Shown: piece by piece, positions 44,574 to 53,549 of the stretch | How the letters are laid out: every line of letters starts with the position of its first letter | How positions within the stretch are numbered: the stretch's first letter is position 1 | Notes under the pieces: generated by a model | What the model saw: only the letters and a program-made list of their open reading frames with translations | Databases searched by the model: none | What the model was told of the DNA's origin: nothing | From: UBA7328 sp965247965 | GTDB lineage: Bacteria > Bacteroidota > Bacteroidia > Chitinophagales > Saprospiraceae | Reading direction: 5' to 3' | NCBI GenBank assembly: GCA_965247965.1 | Contig: OZ252053.1 | Span: forward strand, 5,394,001 to 5,458,000 | Length of the DNA: 64,000 nt | Made by a program: the position numbers and the translations under genes

Positions 44574-45011
44574 TCAACCCTCCAACAATTTCTTAAGCGC
44601 CTGCATAGTCATATCCCATCCACCGGCTGCATCCTCATAACGCTTTTGTCCGTCCGCAACAATTGAATAATCACCTTGCGAAATATCCAGTGTTGTCTCA
44701 CCATCAGAATAGCTGAGGCGATATTCACCAGTCAGATAGTTTTCGGGAATGTCCTCATAAGTTCCATTTGGATCAAAAACTGTAAAGGCCAGGACTGAGT
44801 TAGGTTCGAATTTAACTACATGGCCCTTTACGTAGATAATGCCATCAGAGACGTCCTTCCAGATCACTTCGCTCCCCACTTTCCAATCGGTAATCGCCTC
44901 GCAGCCAAACATGTATTGTTTGGTCATTTCGGGATTGGTCCGGGCGGCCCATACTTTATCTGCATCTGCTTTGATGGTGATGGAGTATTTGTAGAATAAA
45001 GGAGTGCTCAT
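44574..45011 (-). CDS. SRPBCC/AHSA1-like protein
   Basis: 145 residues: YKYSITIKADADKVWAARTNPEMTKQYMFG at the start and GGWDMTMQALKKLLEG at the end are the START-like AHSA1 signature. A different subgroup from the protein at 30970. Ligand unknown. Confidence 0.85.
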   Translation of the reverse strand: MSTPLFYKYSITIKADADKVWAARTNPEMTKQYMFGCEAITDWKVGSEVIWKDVSDGIIYVKGHVVKFEPNSVLAFTVFDPNGTYEDIPENYLTGEYRLSYSDGETTLDISQGDYSIVADGQKRYEDAAGGWDMTMQALKKLLEG

Positions 45012-45068
45012 TTAATGATTTTTTTGTATTGGATTTTGGTAGTTCTACCGTTCATAAATACTCAAATT

Positions 45069-45416
45069 TTAAGATCCTCCAATGATCTCGTTCAACCCAT
45101 CGATTATCAATTGGAGTTCATCCTCTTCCAAATGACTAATTGTTTTTCCTAAACGGTCGACAGACAGAATTCTTATTTGAGAAATTTTAACCCAAGCCGT
45201 TTTACCTAATATTTTATGCGGCAATTTATGAGTTAATGGAAAACCAACCCTTTGTTTCTTGCTCGTCAAAGCAAGAGCTATAACCGTTTCAGACCTATTA
45301 TTAAAAACGTTCTCACTAATGATGAGAACGGGACGAAATCCTCTCTGTTCACGCCTTGTGGTAGGATTAAGTTCAGCCCAAACAATATCTCCACGATGTG
45401 ACATGGGCTTTACCAT
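45069..45416 (-). CDS. MazF/PemK-type toxin
   Basis: 115 residues from ATG 45416. RGDIVWAELNPTTRREQRGFRPVLII is the classic MazF start; VIALALTSK and KISQIRILSVDRLGK complete the fold. An endoribonuclease cutting mRNA. The ATG overlaps the antitoxin end by 7 bases; the longer frame to 45497 is spurious. Confidence 0.92.
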   Translation of the reverse strand: MVKPMSHRGDIVWAELNPTTRREQRGFRPVLIISENVFNNRSETVIALALTSKKQRVGFPLTHKLPHKILGKTAWVKISQIRILSVDRLGKTISHLEEDELQLIIDGLNEIIGGS

Positions 45417-45652
45417 TCCTCCTCCCACAACTGTGCCTCGCCCACAAAGCACTCTTCTGCTATTCGTTTCTCTTCGTTTGGATCGAGTTTTTTGCATTCT
45501 CTTGCCAAACGGGTTTTTCTTACACGTGAGAGTTTATCGGAGATCGCTTCCTGTATCGCTTTGCTGCGATTGGGAAAGGCTTTGGCCTCAACCAATTTGT
45601 CTATCTCCTGCAGGTCTGACTCTTGTATTGTGATGCCGATTTTGACAGTCAT
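45410..45652 (-). CDS. Ribbon-helix-helix antitoxin (MazE-like)
   Basis: 80 residues from ATG 45652. VKIGITIQESDLQEIDKLVEAKAFPNRSKAIQEAI is a CopG-type ribbon-helix-helix; the acidic C-terminus (LDPNEEKRIAEE) would bind MazF. Operon with the toxin. Confidence 0.88.
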   Translation of the reverse strand: MTVKIGITIQESDLQEIDKLVEAKAFPNRSKAIQEAISDKLSRVRKTRLARECKKLDPNEEKRIAEECFVGEAQLWEEEW

Positions 45653-45709
45653 AAGCCAAAGGTATGATAAATTGTAATACCTTAGTCGAACAAAAAAATG
45701 TAAAAGATC

Positions 45710-46996
45710 ATGCACTTGAAACACCACTATAAATCGCGAAGAAACTTCCTCAAAAAAGCCGCTACCGGATTCGCCACGGGAATCGCATTACCCACATTCG
45801 CAAGTTCAGTTTATCAACCTTTCTCTGATCATCAAGATCTAGGGCTGTCCAAAGGAGAACAAGCCGACGAAAAATACTGGGAAATGGTCAAACAGCAATT
45901 TGCCATACCAGCCGATCTGATCATGGTCAATTCTGCCAATTTATGTCCGAGTCCCTATGTGGTAACCGAAGCGATTGTGAATTATACGAGGGATCTGGAA
46001 AAGGACGTCTCTTTCCAAAATCGTGAAAAATTCAATCAAGTCAGACAACACGCGCTTGAAATGCTGGCAGATTATCTTGGGGTCGAAAAATCCGAGATCG
46101 GTATTACGCGCAATACCAGCGAAAGCAATAATATCATCGTCAACGGACTGGACTTGAGCAAAAGAGACGAAGTTATCATCTGGGATCAAAATCATCCGAC
46201 GAATGGAATCGCCTGGGAACAGCGGGCAAAAAGAGAGGGGTTTAGGGTGAAAAAAATAAGTGTTCCCGAAAATCCAAATTCTCCGGAAGCACTCATCACA
46301 TCTTTCGAGGAGGCAATTACACGTAGAACACGTCTGATGACCTTTTCCCATATTTCTAACGTCAGCGGTATTGCCTTGCCGGCAAAAGAACTGTGTGATC
46401 TCGCCAAAGCTAAAGGAATTCTCACATTGATCGACGGCGCACAATCCTTTGGTTTACAGCGAGTTAACCTAAAAAAGATCGGTTGCGATTTTTATAGCGG
46501 CAGCGCCCACAAGTGGTTGATGGGGCCAAAAGAAACGGGCATTTTATATGTAAATAAAGTATTGATGGACGACGTCTGGCCCAGTGTTATTTCGGCTGGT
46601 TGGGACGAAGAGTGGGAGACCATTGATGAAAAATTGTGTGTGTTGGGGCAGCGCGACGATGCTGCCATTTCCGCTTTGGTCGAAACGATAAATTTTCACA
46701 AAAACATTGGTTTTGAAAATATCGAAGGCCGGGTGAGGCAATTGACTGATTATTTGAAAAAGAACATTCACGAGCGCATTTCAGGAGTCAGTTTTGTGAC
46801 GCCATTGGAGAAGGAGTTGAGTGCGGGTATCGTCATATTTCAATTGGCGGACAAAGATTTTCGGGAGGTGTTTCAGCGGCTTTATGAGGATTTTGGAATA
46901 GCATCCGCTCCTACCGGAGGCATCAGGCTTTCTCCTAATATATATAATACGATAGGAGACATGGAAAGGATAGTGGGGGCGCTTTCAAAGATTTAA
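45710..46996 (+). CDS. Exported class V aminotransferase (isopenicillin-N-epimerase-like)
   Basis: 428 residues. A Tat-like leader (SRRNFLKKAATGFATGIALP) at residues 9-28. The PLP fold has ITRNTSESNNIIVNG, DQNHPTNGIAW, LIDGAQSFG (Asp binding the pyridine N) and SAHKWLMGPKETG with the PLP lysine. Family members act as desulfurase-like or epimerase-like enzymes. The exported location is unusual and suggests a periplasmic amino-acid or amine substrate. Confidence 0.85.
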   Translation: MHLKHHYKSRRNFLKKAATGFATGIALPTFASSVYQPFSDHQDLGLSKGEQADEKYWEMVKQQFAIPADLIMVNSANLCPSPYVVTEAIVNYTRDLEKDVSFQNREKFNQVRQHALEMLADYLGVEKSEIGITRNTSESNNIIVNGLDLSKRDEVIIWDQNHPTNGIAWEQRAKREGFRVKKISVPENPNSPEALITSFEEAITRRTRLMTFSHISNVSGIALPAKELCDLAKAKGILTLIDGAQSFGLQRVNLKKIGCDFYSGSAHKWLMGPKETGILYVNKVLMDDVWPSVISAGWDEEWETIDEKLCVLGQRDDAAISALVETINFHKNIGFENIEGRVRQLTDYLKKNIHERISGVSFVTPLEKELSAGIVIFQLADKDFREVFQRLYEDFGIASAPTGGIRLSPNIYNTIGDMERIVGALSKI

Positions 46997-47039
46997 TTTT
47001 ATGGCTCATTATCTTGCAAGTACTATGAAACAAGAGCCT

Positions 47040-47114
47040 CACACAACGGCACTACGCCACAACGCTGTTATAAGTTGATTTCTGCATACGTTGTGATCGT
47101 TGTGCCGTCGTGTG
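47040..47114. terminator. Long imperfect hairpin, possible terminator
   Basis: Arms of about 25 bases (CACACAACGGCACTACGCCA on the left pairs with the GTTGTGCCGTCGTGTG side on the right) around a 24-base loop, followed by AAATTTT. It lies between two converging genes. Confidence 0.55.
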
Positions 47115-47195
47115 AAATTTTCAACAATGATACGATGTGATCGAGCAGGAAATGAAAGGATTTTGAGCTTGATTGAAAAGGACAAAGAGTGACAA

Positions 47196-47470
47196 TCAAG
47201 CGACGGCGTATCCGGAAGCTTCGCGTAGCAATGGCGACAGAAAACCGGCGACAATATCCTGTTTGGGCACGCCTTGCTCTACCAGCATTTCACCTACTTC
47301 CCATTCTGTCATATTTTGAAGTTCTTCATTGTAAATGATAAGGTGCAAATTTTCTTTCTTGAGTACCCGTCGCAATATCGGTTCCTCTAAGAAACGTGTG
47401 CACGCAGCAATCGGTACTGCAAGATATAATGTTCTTGCCGGTTTTGACAAGTCAAGTGCATTGCGATAAA
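47196..47470 (-). pseudogene. XisH/XisI fusion remnant
   Basis: First part (NALDLSKPARTLYLAVPIAA ... ENLHLIIYNEE) resembles the C-terminal half of XisH. Second part (TEWEVGEMLVEQGVPKQDIV ... REASGYAVA) resembles the C-terminus of XisI. xisH and xisI normally stand next to each other, so an in-frame deletion between them would give this join. The 5' end of xisH is missing. These are controlling factors of fdxN element excision in cyanobacteria, also seen in other phyla. Confidence 0.65.
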
Positions 47471-47517
47471 TAATGGGAACTTTCCAGTTATTGGAGAAAT
47501 TTAAGGTAGTAAAAAAA

Positions 47518-48233
47518 ATGAAAACATTCCCAAAAATTCTTGCCCTTCTTTTGCTCTTTGCCCTGATGACTGCGACGATAAAAGGCTTGATGAAAGACGA
47601 TCGGGTCAAAAGAGACTCATCCATATTATTAGAAAAAGCCACACGAGAACTCGAAAAGGTCGCACCTAGATCTTTGAATAATGCTCCTACTGTTGACGCT
47701 AATAAATATTTAGTGGATACCACCCATTCGTCTATACAGTTTGCGGTTAGACACTGGGGCATTTACAACGTAGCAGGAGGACTCGAAAGCTATGAGGTAA
47801 AAGTCACTTATACCAAAGATGATTTCACGGATATGGCGGTCGAAGCACTATTACGGCCTGCCAGCGTCAATATGCCGAATATGGAGATGGCGCACCATCT
47901 CAAAGCTGCGCGATTAGGTTTTTTCGAAGTAGAAAAATTCCAGAAGTAGTCTTCAAAAGCACTAAAATAGAAATGGCCAGAGATAGCGTTTACCGCCTGA
48001 CCGGCAACATGACAACCAAGGAAATTACAAAAGAAATTGTCCTGGATGTAAAATTCAACGGATACACTCATTCGCCTTCCAAAACAACACCCGGATTTAC
48101 CATTAATGGAAAAATAAACCGTCTGGATTTCAATCTCGGCGGCGATGAACTTCTTCCCGGAAACGGACTCCCAATGATCGGAAACGAAGTGCACATTACA
48201 AGCAATGTCCGATTGATCAGCGAATACGACTAG
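47518..48233 (+). pseudogene. YceI-family lipid-binding protein, frameshifted
   Basis: From ATG 47518: signal-like helix (LALLLLFALMTATIKG), then VDTTHSSIQFAVRHWGIYNVAG and FFEVEKF, the YceI lipocalin-like start. A one-base loss near 47940 shifts the frame: VVFKSTKIEMARDSVYRLTG through NEVHITSNVRLI continues in the next frame. The stop TAG is the first CTAG of the MITE at 48230. One inserted base would restore the gene, so a sequencing error is also possible. Confidence 0.85.
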
Positions 48234-48397
48234 TGCGTCAGGAACTAAGTAATGACATATATAAACGACGTTATTTTTCTTCTGATCAAGGCGGAAAAAC
48301 CGGAGTTATGCCTTAGCATAATGAGGATTTTTCCAACGATGAGCAGGAGGAAAAGAACAAGTTTATGTAGGTTAGAATTTAGTTCCTGACGCACTAG
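48230..48397 (+). mobile_element. CTAG-bounded MITE, copy 7
   Basis: 168 bases, ends CTAGTGCGTCAGGAACTAA and TTAGTTCCTGACGCACTAG are perfect 19-base inverted repeats. Inner boxes AACGACGTTATTTTTCTTCT and GAGCAGGAGGAAAAGAACAA match the family. Located between yceI and the phosphatase gene. Confidence 0.9.
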
Positions 48398-48400
48398 GTT

Positions 48401-48913
48401 TCAAAATTCCAATACAGCTACACCAAAAACATCACCTAACTTGCTCATTATGAATAACTTATCGTATTCCATTTCGTCCAGTTGCTGATATTGTTCACGC
48501 CCTAAAAGAGCATTGACTAGAGTCGGTGTTGTATTGGAATGGCCTACGATAAGCATATTTCCATTGGAGTTTTTGATCTTCTCAATGATGGCGTGATCGC
48601 GTGGATCGTAGATCTGAATAATCAGATTGATATGCTCTGAAAGTGGTTTTGCAGTATTCCTAGTGCGTTTATAACCTGTGGAGTAGATCTGTCCGATGTC
48701 AGAATTAGCGAGTATTTGTGAAAGCTTTTTTGCCCTAGCTTTGCCAATTTCATTGAGAGGCGGATCTTTTGTAGCATCATTGGCTTTTTCGGCATGGCGG
48801 ACGAGGTAGATGAATTGGTAGTCTTTGTCCACGGAATTTTGGCCATGAATGGCACTAAAAGCTACGTACAATAGGAGGATTACAATGAAGAATCGTGCGA
48901 TATTGGTATTCAA
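48401..48913 (-). CDS. Exported histidine phosphatase (phosphoglycerate mutase family)
   Basis: 170 residues from TTG 48913. Signal peptide (FFIVILLLYVAFSAIHG). IYLVRHAEKAND has the phospho-accepting His; STGYKRTRNTAKPL and LIVGHSNTTPTLVN complete the active site. Likely periplasmic phosphatase of SixA/Ais type. Confidence 0.85.
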   Translation of the reverse strand: MNTNIARFFIVILLLYVAFSAIHGQNSVDKDYQFIYLVRHAEKANDATKDPPLNEIGKARAKKLSQILANSDIGQIYSTGYKRTRNTAKPLSEHINLIIQIYDPRDHAIIEKIKNSNGNMLIVGHSNTTPTLVNALLGREQYQQLDEMEYDKLFIMSKLGDVFGVAVLEF

Positions 48914-49000
48914 ATTGATACTTTTCTTTTAGAGAAAATGCCAAGATATTGAGCCATTGGTTTTCAAAGAATAACGACAAAATTGTTCAAATGCAAAGGC

Positions 49001-49041
49001 GCTAAGACGCAAAGTAATGAATTTGTCCTTTGCGTCTTAGC
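49001..49041. terminator. Hairpin after GH31 gene
   Basis: GCTAAGACGCAAAG and CTTTGCGTCTTAGC form perfect 14-base arms around a 13-base loop, 19 bases past the GH31 stop. A strong hairpin; could also be an interspersed repeat. Confidence 0.6.
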
Positions 49042-49059
49042 ATTCAATTAGAAGTTGCT

Positions 49060-51408
49060 CTAATGAATCACAATTTTCCGAAAATCAGAGGTGATCTCAA
49101 GATTTTGCTGATCTATTTTATTTCCATCAACATGAACGTCACTAACCTCAAAAGGTAACCCAATCAACGATATTCTAAAGTTGGGATAGGTCGGCCGGAA
49201 ATGCCCTTCAAACGAATGCTCAATTATCAAACTGCTTTGATCGCCGCGAGCAACGAATGTGGAATATCTATAGTTGCCGTTCAGATATTCCCTCCCATCG
49301 TGCTCATCTTCGTACAAGTGGCTCATATGTTCACCAAAGCCAAAGTATATTTTCAATTCGATCACTTCGATCGGAAACTCATCGACGTATTGCTGGACAG
49401 GATAAAATGGAACAATGGCTCCCGCTTTTATGAAAAGAGGAAATCGATTTTTGGACAAAGCACATTTATGATTTTGCCCTCCCTCAATTCTCTTATTACT
49501 CCTGTAGTTATACCATTGGCCTTGCGGCAAATAGACCTCCTTGGACAAAACGCCCGGAGATGAAACGGATGCGGTAAGTATATGAGAGCCACAGAGAAAT
49601 TCATCTTCTTTATCGTACGTCTGATTGTCATTCTGATCAAAAAATACAAGAGGCAATATGCAAGGAATTCCCTCGGTCGTGTGCCTATAAAAAGTGGTGT
49701 AATGATAAGGAAGCAGTTGATAACGGAGTTCGATAGCCTCTTTAAATAATTCGAGAGTTTCTTCGCCAAATGACCACGGCTCCTGGTCGCCATCGTCCTG
49801 CGAAGAATGCACCCGGCAAAATGGGTGAAAGATCGCCAATTGGATCCATCGAATGAACATCTCGGGATTCGGTTTACCAATAAACCCACCGATATCCGAA
49901 CCTGCAAATGATACCCCGCTAATGGCGAGCCGTTGACATTGAATATTCGCCATCCAAATGTGCTGCCATGTGGCTCTATTGTCACCCGTCCAGACACTGG
50001 AATAGCGTTGCAAGCCAGAGTACCCCGACCGACTAATGATAAGACCTCGGCGGCCGTCATTGTGTTTTTTAACACCTTCATATGCAGCCCGTGCCATTTG
50101 CATGCCGTAGACGTTATGCGCCTTTCTGTGGCTGCACGAATGGCCGTCGTAATCATGACGCACGTCGTCGGGGAAGGTATTGCCTTCTGTGTCAAACAAG
50201 GCGGGCTCATTCATATCATTCCAGACACCGGATATGCCGATTTCGGCGATCAATTCTTTGTAGAGGCCCGACCACCACTCGCGTACTTCCGGATTCGTAA
50301 AGTCAGGAAAGTAACACTCACCTGGCCATACTTTTCCTTCGATATATGGGCCATCCTGTCGCTGGCAGAAATAGCCACTCTCAAGCCCTTCGCGAAACAC
50401 CCAATAGTTATGATCTTTTTTGATCCCGGGATCGATAATGACAACTGTTTGGAATCCCTCTTCTTTAAAATCAGATACCATCTTTTTCGGATCGGGAAAC
50501 TTCTCTTTATCCCACGTAAAACAACGAAACCCATCCATATAGTCAATGTCGAGGTATATAGCGTCACAGGGAATCCTGTATTCTCGCATTTTGCGGGTCA
50601 CTTCTCGTACCTGAGATTCCGGATAATAGCTCCACTTGCATTGCTGAAAACCCAATGACCAAAGGGCAGGCAGATCATGTGTACCTGTTAAATGGGCATA
50701 CCGCTTGGATACGTCGATCAATCGAGGCCCTCCTATGAAATAATAATTCATCTCCCCGCCGTGTGCCCAAAAACTAGCCGCATCCTTGCGCTCCTTTCCA
50801 AAATCGAAAAATGTTTTAAAACTATTATCGAAAAAGACTCCGTACCCTGTATTATTTTTTAATCCATAATAAAAGGGAATATTCTTATACAGCGGATCCC
50901 AGTCCTTGTTGTATCCATAGCTGTCGCTGCCCCAATTTTTAAAACGTCCTCCCTTGAGATTGAAGTCGCTTGTCTTATCACCAAGTCCGTAGAAATGCTC
51001 TTTGACCTCCGTTTTTTTGGACATCTTGACGATGTCATTGCTCGTGCGGTAATTTTTCTCCCAATGAAATCCTTTTTCATCAATCAAAATAACCTTGCCG
51101 GAAGAGTCAGATATGGTCTTATGCAAATCGTTCTTTGATATCTGTACAACCAGACTTTCTGATTTTATGAAAATATGATCTCCTTCCTCATCTACATCGA
51201 GACGTACTTCTTCTTTTTCCAAATCGGGATCAAGAGCATAGCTAAAATCTTTATGAAAATAATTCTCGGTGCTGTATCTAAACCGTACGATGTCTGAGGT
51301 GTAAAACTCAACTCTGAGCCTCACTCCATTGTCCGTGATGACTTCCAGGACTCCATTCTCAAAATGAAATTCAATAAGCCGCTTCGGAAAAATATCTTTC
51401 TGCGCCAA
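49060..51408 (-). CDS. GH31 alpha-glucosidase
   Basis: 782 residues from TTG 51408. EHFYGLGDKTSDFNLKGG, ALWSLGFQQCKWSYY, YLDIDYMDGFRCFTWD, and GVWNDMNEPALF with the nucleophile Asp are the GH31 catalytic-barrel motifs; WTGDNRATWQH and FAGSDIGGF follow with the acid/base region. No signal peptide, so it likely cleaves alpha-glucans in the cytosol together with the glg genes upstream. Confidence 0.92.
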   Translation of the reverse strand: MAQKDIFPKRLIEFHFENGVLEVITDNGVRLRVEFYTSDIVRFRYSTENYFHKDFSYALDPDLEKEEVRLDVDEEGDHIFIKSESLVVQISKNDLHKTISDSSGKVILIDEKGFHWEKNYRTSNDIVKMSKKTEVKEHFYGLGDKTSDFNLKGGRFKNWGSDSYGYNKDWDPLYKNIPFYYGLKNNTGYGVFFDNSFKTFFDFGKERKDAASFWAHGGEMNYYFIGGPRLIDVSKRYAHLTGTHDLPALWSLGFQQCKWSYYPESQVREVTRKMREYRIPCDAIYLDIDYMDGFRCFTWDKEKFPDPKKMVSDFKEEGFQTVVIIDPGIKKDHNYWVFREGLESGYFCQRQDGPYIEGKVWPGECYFPDFTNPEVREWWSGLYKELIAEIGISGVWNDMNEPALFDTEGNTFPDDVRHDYDGHSCSHRKAHNVYGMQMARAAYEGVKKHNDGRRGLIISRSGYSGLQRYSSVWTGDNRATWQHIWMANIQCQRLAISGVSFAGSDIGGFIGKPNPEMFIRWIQLAIFHPFCRVHSSQDDGDQEPWSFGEETLELFKEAIELRYQLLPYHYTTFYRHTTEGIPCILPLVFFDQNDNQTYDKEDEFLCGSHILTASVSSPGVLSKEVYLPQGQWYNYRSNKRIEGGQNHKCALSKNRFPLFIKAGAIVPFYPVQQYVDEFPIEVIELKIYFGFGEHMSHLYEDEHDGREYLNGNYRYSTFVARGDQSSLIIEHSFEGHFRPTYPNFRISLIGLPFEVSDVHVDGNKIDQQNLEITSDFRKIVIH

Positions 51409-51596
51409 TTCTCAGTTTTTAAAAATAAGTTGGCAAACATAAATTATCTTGATTAATGAGTGCTATACAGAAGCTTGTTTTTTTAAGGCAGCCGGTAGAC
51501 GATAGATCGAATTGCCAGTTTCGAACAACCTGTGGGTGGATTCTCCTGCAGAGTGAAATTGCTCTTTTTTGGTTCTTGCTTGTCCAGGTTAGGGGG

Positions 51597-51776
51597 CAGG
51601 GCTGTTCAGTGCTCCCACGCTCGCCCCTGACCGTTCCGGTCAGGCGGGCCTTAATCCCCGAAAGGGGAATTCCACCCTCGTATAATTCGTTGATTCTCAG
51701 CGTGTGGGTGCTCCCCGCCAGCTGGTGGGGCCGGGAGACGGGAGTAGGCCATTTTCCCCAGCACTGAACAGCCCTG
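51597..51776. repeat. GC-rich inverted-repeat element between glgC and GH31
   Basis: CAGGGCTGTTCAGTGCT (51597-51613) and its exact complement (51760-51776) enclose several smaller hairpins (CTGACCG-TTC-CGGTCAG, CCCC-GAAA-GGGG, CCCCGCCAGCTGGTGGGG). The sequence is far richer in G+C than its surroundings. No gene lies in this 409-base gap. Confidence 0.7.
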
Positions 51777-51817
51777 GGGTAGGGGGGTGTGGTTACAATA
51801 TGCGGTAAAAGTTTTAT

Positions 51818-53098
51818 CTAGGCGCCAATATTTGTATTGGCCTCGATAAGCGCACCTTTTTTGACGATGATTATGCCTTCTCGAACGCAATATTCATTCG
51901 TTTCGCAATCTTCGAGATCAGGGCCTCCTATTATTTTACAATTATCACTAATTGTCACGTTCTTATCTATAATCGTATTTTTAATAACACAATCTTCACC
52001 AATTCCCAGTAATTCTTTTCCTTTCTTTTTGACCATATCATGAAGGGATTGATAAAAATCATTGCCGATGAGAATTGATTTTTCAATTATAGTACGTTTA
52101 CCGATTCTTGAGCGAACACCAACCACCGACTTACTTATTGATTCGCCATGTATGATACTGCCCCCTGCGAGCAACGCCTGGTCGAATTTAGTTCCAAAGA
52201 CTTTGGCCGGAGCCAGCATACGTGCATTCGTATATACGCGATTTATATTGTCGTATAGATTAAACTCCGGTAGAAAATCCGTTAGGCGAAGGTTGGCATC
52301 GAAAAAGGATCGAATATTACCAATATCTGTCCAATAACCTCCGTAAGAATAACTGGCTACTGTATAATCCAGACTGCTTACGCCATAAGGAATAAGTTCT
52401 TTTCCGAAGTCAACGGCATTGGGATTGGCCTCAAAAAGTTTTGATATCACACCTCTTGAGAATACATAGATGCCCATTGAGGCGAGGTAATTTTTACCTG
52501 CTGATTTGTATTGCTCCTCGACCGGCGATGTCCAATTACGTAGATCTTTTTTATCAGGCTTTTCGACGAAATTTTCGATATATCCTTTGTCGTTGACCTT
52601 CATAATCCCAAACGAGGGCGCATCGCGATCATCTACGGGAATGGTGGCTACCGTAAGGTCAGCGCCATGGCCTTTGTGGTAATTAAGGATTTTTTCAAAA
52701 TCCATCTGGTAGAGTTGATCACCGGATAAAATGAGTACGTATTCAAAATCGTGACCACTAAAATGACCGGTACTCTGCCTCACTGCGTCAGCCGTCCCAT
52801 GAAACCATTCCTTGCTATCCGGAGTTTGCTCAGCAGCTAAAACGTCAATAAATCCACTTGAGAATTGATCGAAGTGGTACGAATTTTTGATGTGCTTGTT
52901 TAATGAAGCTGAGTTGAATTGAGTCAGAACGAAGATCTTCCTGATATTAGAATTAAGGCAATTTGAAATAGGAATATCGATGAGTCTGAATTTTCCGGCA
53001 ATCGGTACGGCAGGTTTGGAGCGAACGCCCGTAAGTGGATAGAGTCTTGAGCCTGCTCCTCCGCCTAGTATTATTGCTAGTGTTTTATTTGCAATCAT
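51818..53098 (-). CDS. glgC: Glucose-1-phosphate adenylyltransferase
   Basis: 426 residues. GGGAGSRLYPLTGVRSKPAV is the nucleotide-binding signature; ILSGDQLYQMDFEKIL, FVEKPDKKDL and SMGIYVF form the catalytic domain; the C-terminal left-handed beta-helix starts near 300. Makes ADP-glucose, the donor for GlgA. A stable hairpin lies 10 bases before the ATG. Confidence 0.95.
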   Translation of the reverse strand: MIANKTLAIILGGGAGSRLYPLTGVRSKPAVPIAGKFRLIDIPISNCLNSNIRKIFVLTQFNSASLNKHIKNSYHFDQFSSGFIDVLAAEQTPDSKEWFHGTADAVRQSTGHFSGHDFEYVLILSGDQLYQMDFEKILNYHKGHGADLTVATIPVDDRDAPSFGIMKVNDKGYIENFVEKPDKKDLRNWTSPVEEQYKSAGKNYLASMGIYVFSRGVISKLFEANPNAVDFGKELIPYGVSSLDYTVASYSYGGYWTDIGNIRSFFDANLRLTDFLPEFNLYDNINRVYTNARMLAPAKVFGTKFDQALLAGGSIIHGESISKSVVGVRSRIGKRTIIEKSILIGNDFYQSLHDMVKKKGKELLGIGEDCVIKNTIIDKNVTISDNCKIIGGPDLEDCETNEYCVREGIIIVKKGALIEANTNIGA

Positions 53099-53107
53099 GT
53101 CAATGGG

Positions 53108-53127
53108 CGACCCAAATTTTTGGGTCG
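53108..53127. promoter_or_regulatory. Hairpin in the glgC leader
   Basis: CGACCCAAA and TTTGGGTCG form perfect 9-base arms with a 2-base spacer, 10 bases upstream of the glgC start. On the plus strand it is followed by TTTT. It could affect glgC translation or be an operator. Confidence 0.45.
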
Positions 53128-53166
53128 TTTTAGGACGAATTGCCTTTAATTGCCGCCACCGACCAA

Positions 53167-53460
53167 TTAATCTACAACCAACTTCAGATCTTTTCCAAAA
53201 CCCTGTTTAATAATTCTGAAAAGAGTCGACAATCTTATGTCCGACGCGTTGTTTTCAATGCGTGAAATGTAACTCTTTGTGGTTCCGCATTTTTTGGCAA
53301 GTTGTTCTTGGGTGAGTTCCTCATCTTCGCGCATTTGTTGAAGAAGAACTCCTAATTTAAAGGCTTCGAAACCTGCCTCAAATTTATCCCGTTTTGGGGT
53401 TCCGGCTTGGCCATATTCTTCATCAATAAATTGACCTAATGACTTTAACTTACCTTCCAC
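53167..53460 (-). CDS. HigA-like XRE regulator
   Basis: 97 residues from GTG 53460. EELTQEQLAKKCGTTKSYISRIENNASDIRLSTLFRII is an XRE helix-turn-helix of the HigA type. No toxin gene adjoins, so it is an orphan antitoxin or a local regulator. ACTTTGTAAAGT overlaps its start codon and could be its operator. It sits inside the glg cluster, 68 bases before glgC. Confidence 0.8.
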   Translation of the reverse strand: MEGKLKSLGQFIDEEYGQAGTPKRDKFEAGFEAFKLGVLLQQMREDEELTQEQLAKKCGTTKSYISRIENNASDIRLSTLFRIIKQGFGKDLKLVVD

Positions 53461-53549
53461 TTTGTAAAGTTAGCTAAATAGTGAACAGAATCAAAGATAA
53501 ATTGTCGCCCATTGCCAAAATCCTGGTATAATCTTGCTAAGTTCAATCC

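Noticed and set aside
27010..48397. Small ORFs with a YFSSDQGGKTGVMPKHN-like translation in several places
   Set aside because: They are translations of the MITE copies. The shared sequence is explained at DNA level and the frames differ in start, length and end.
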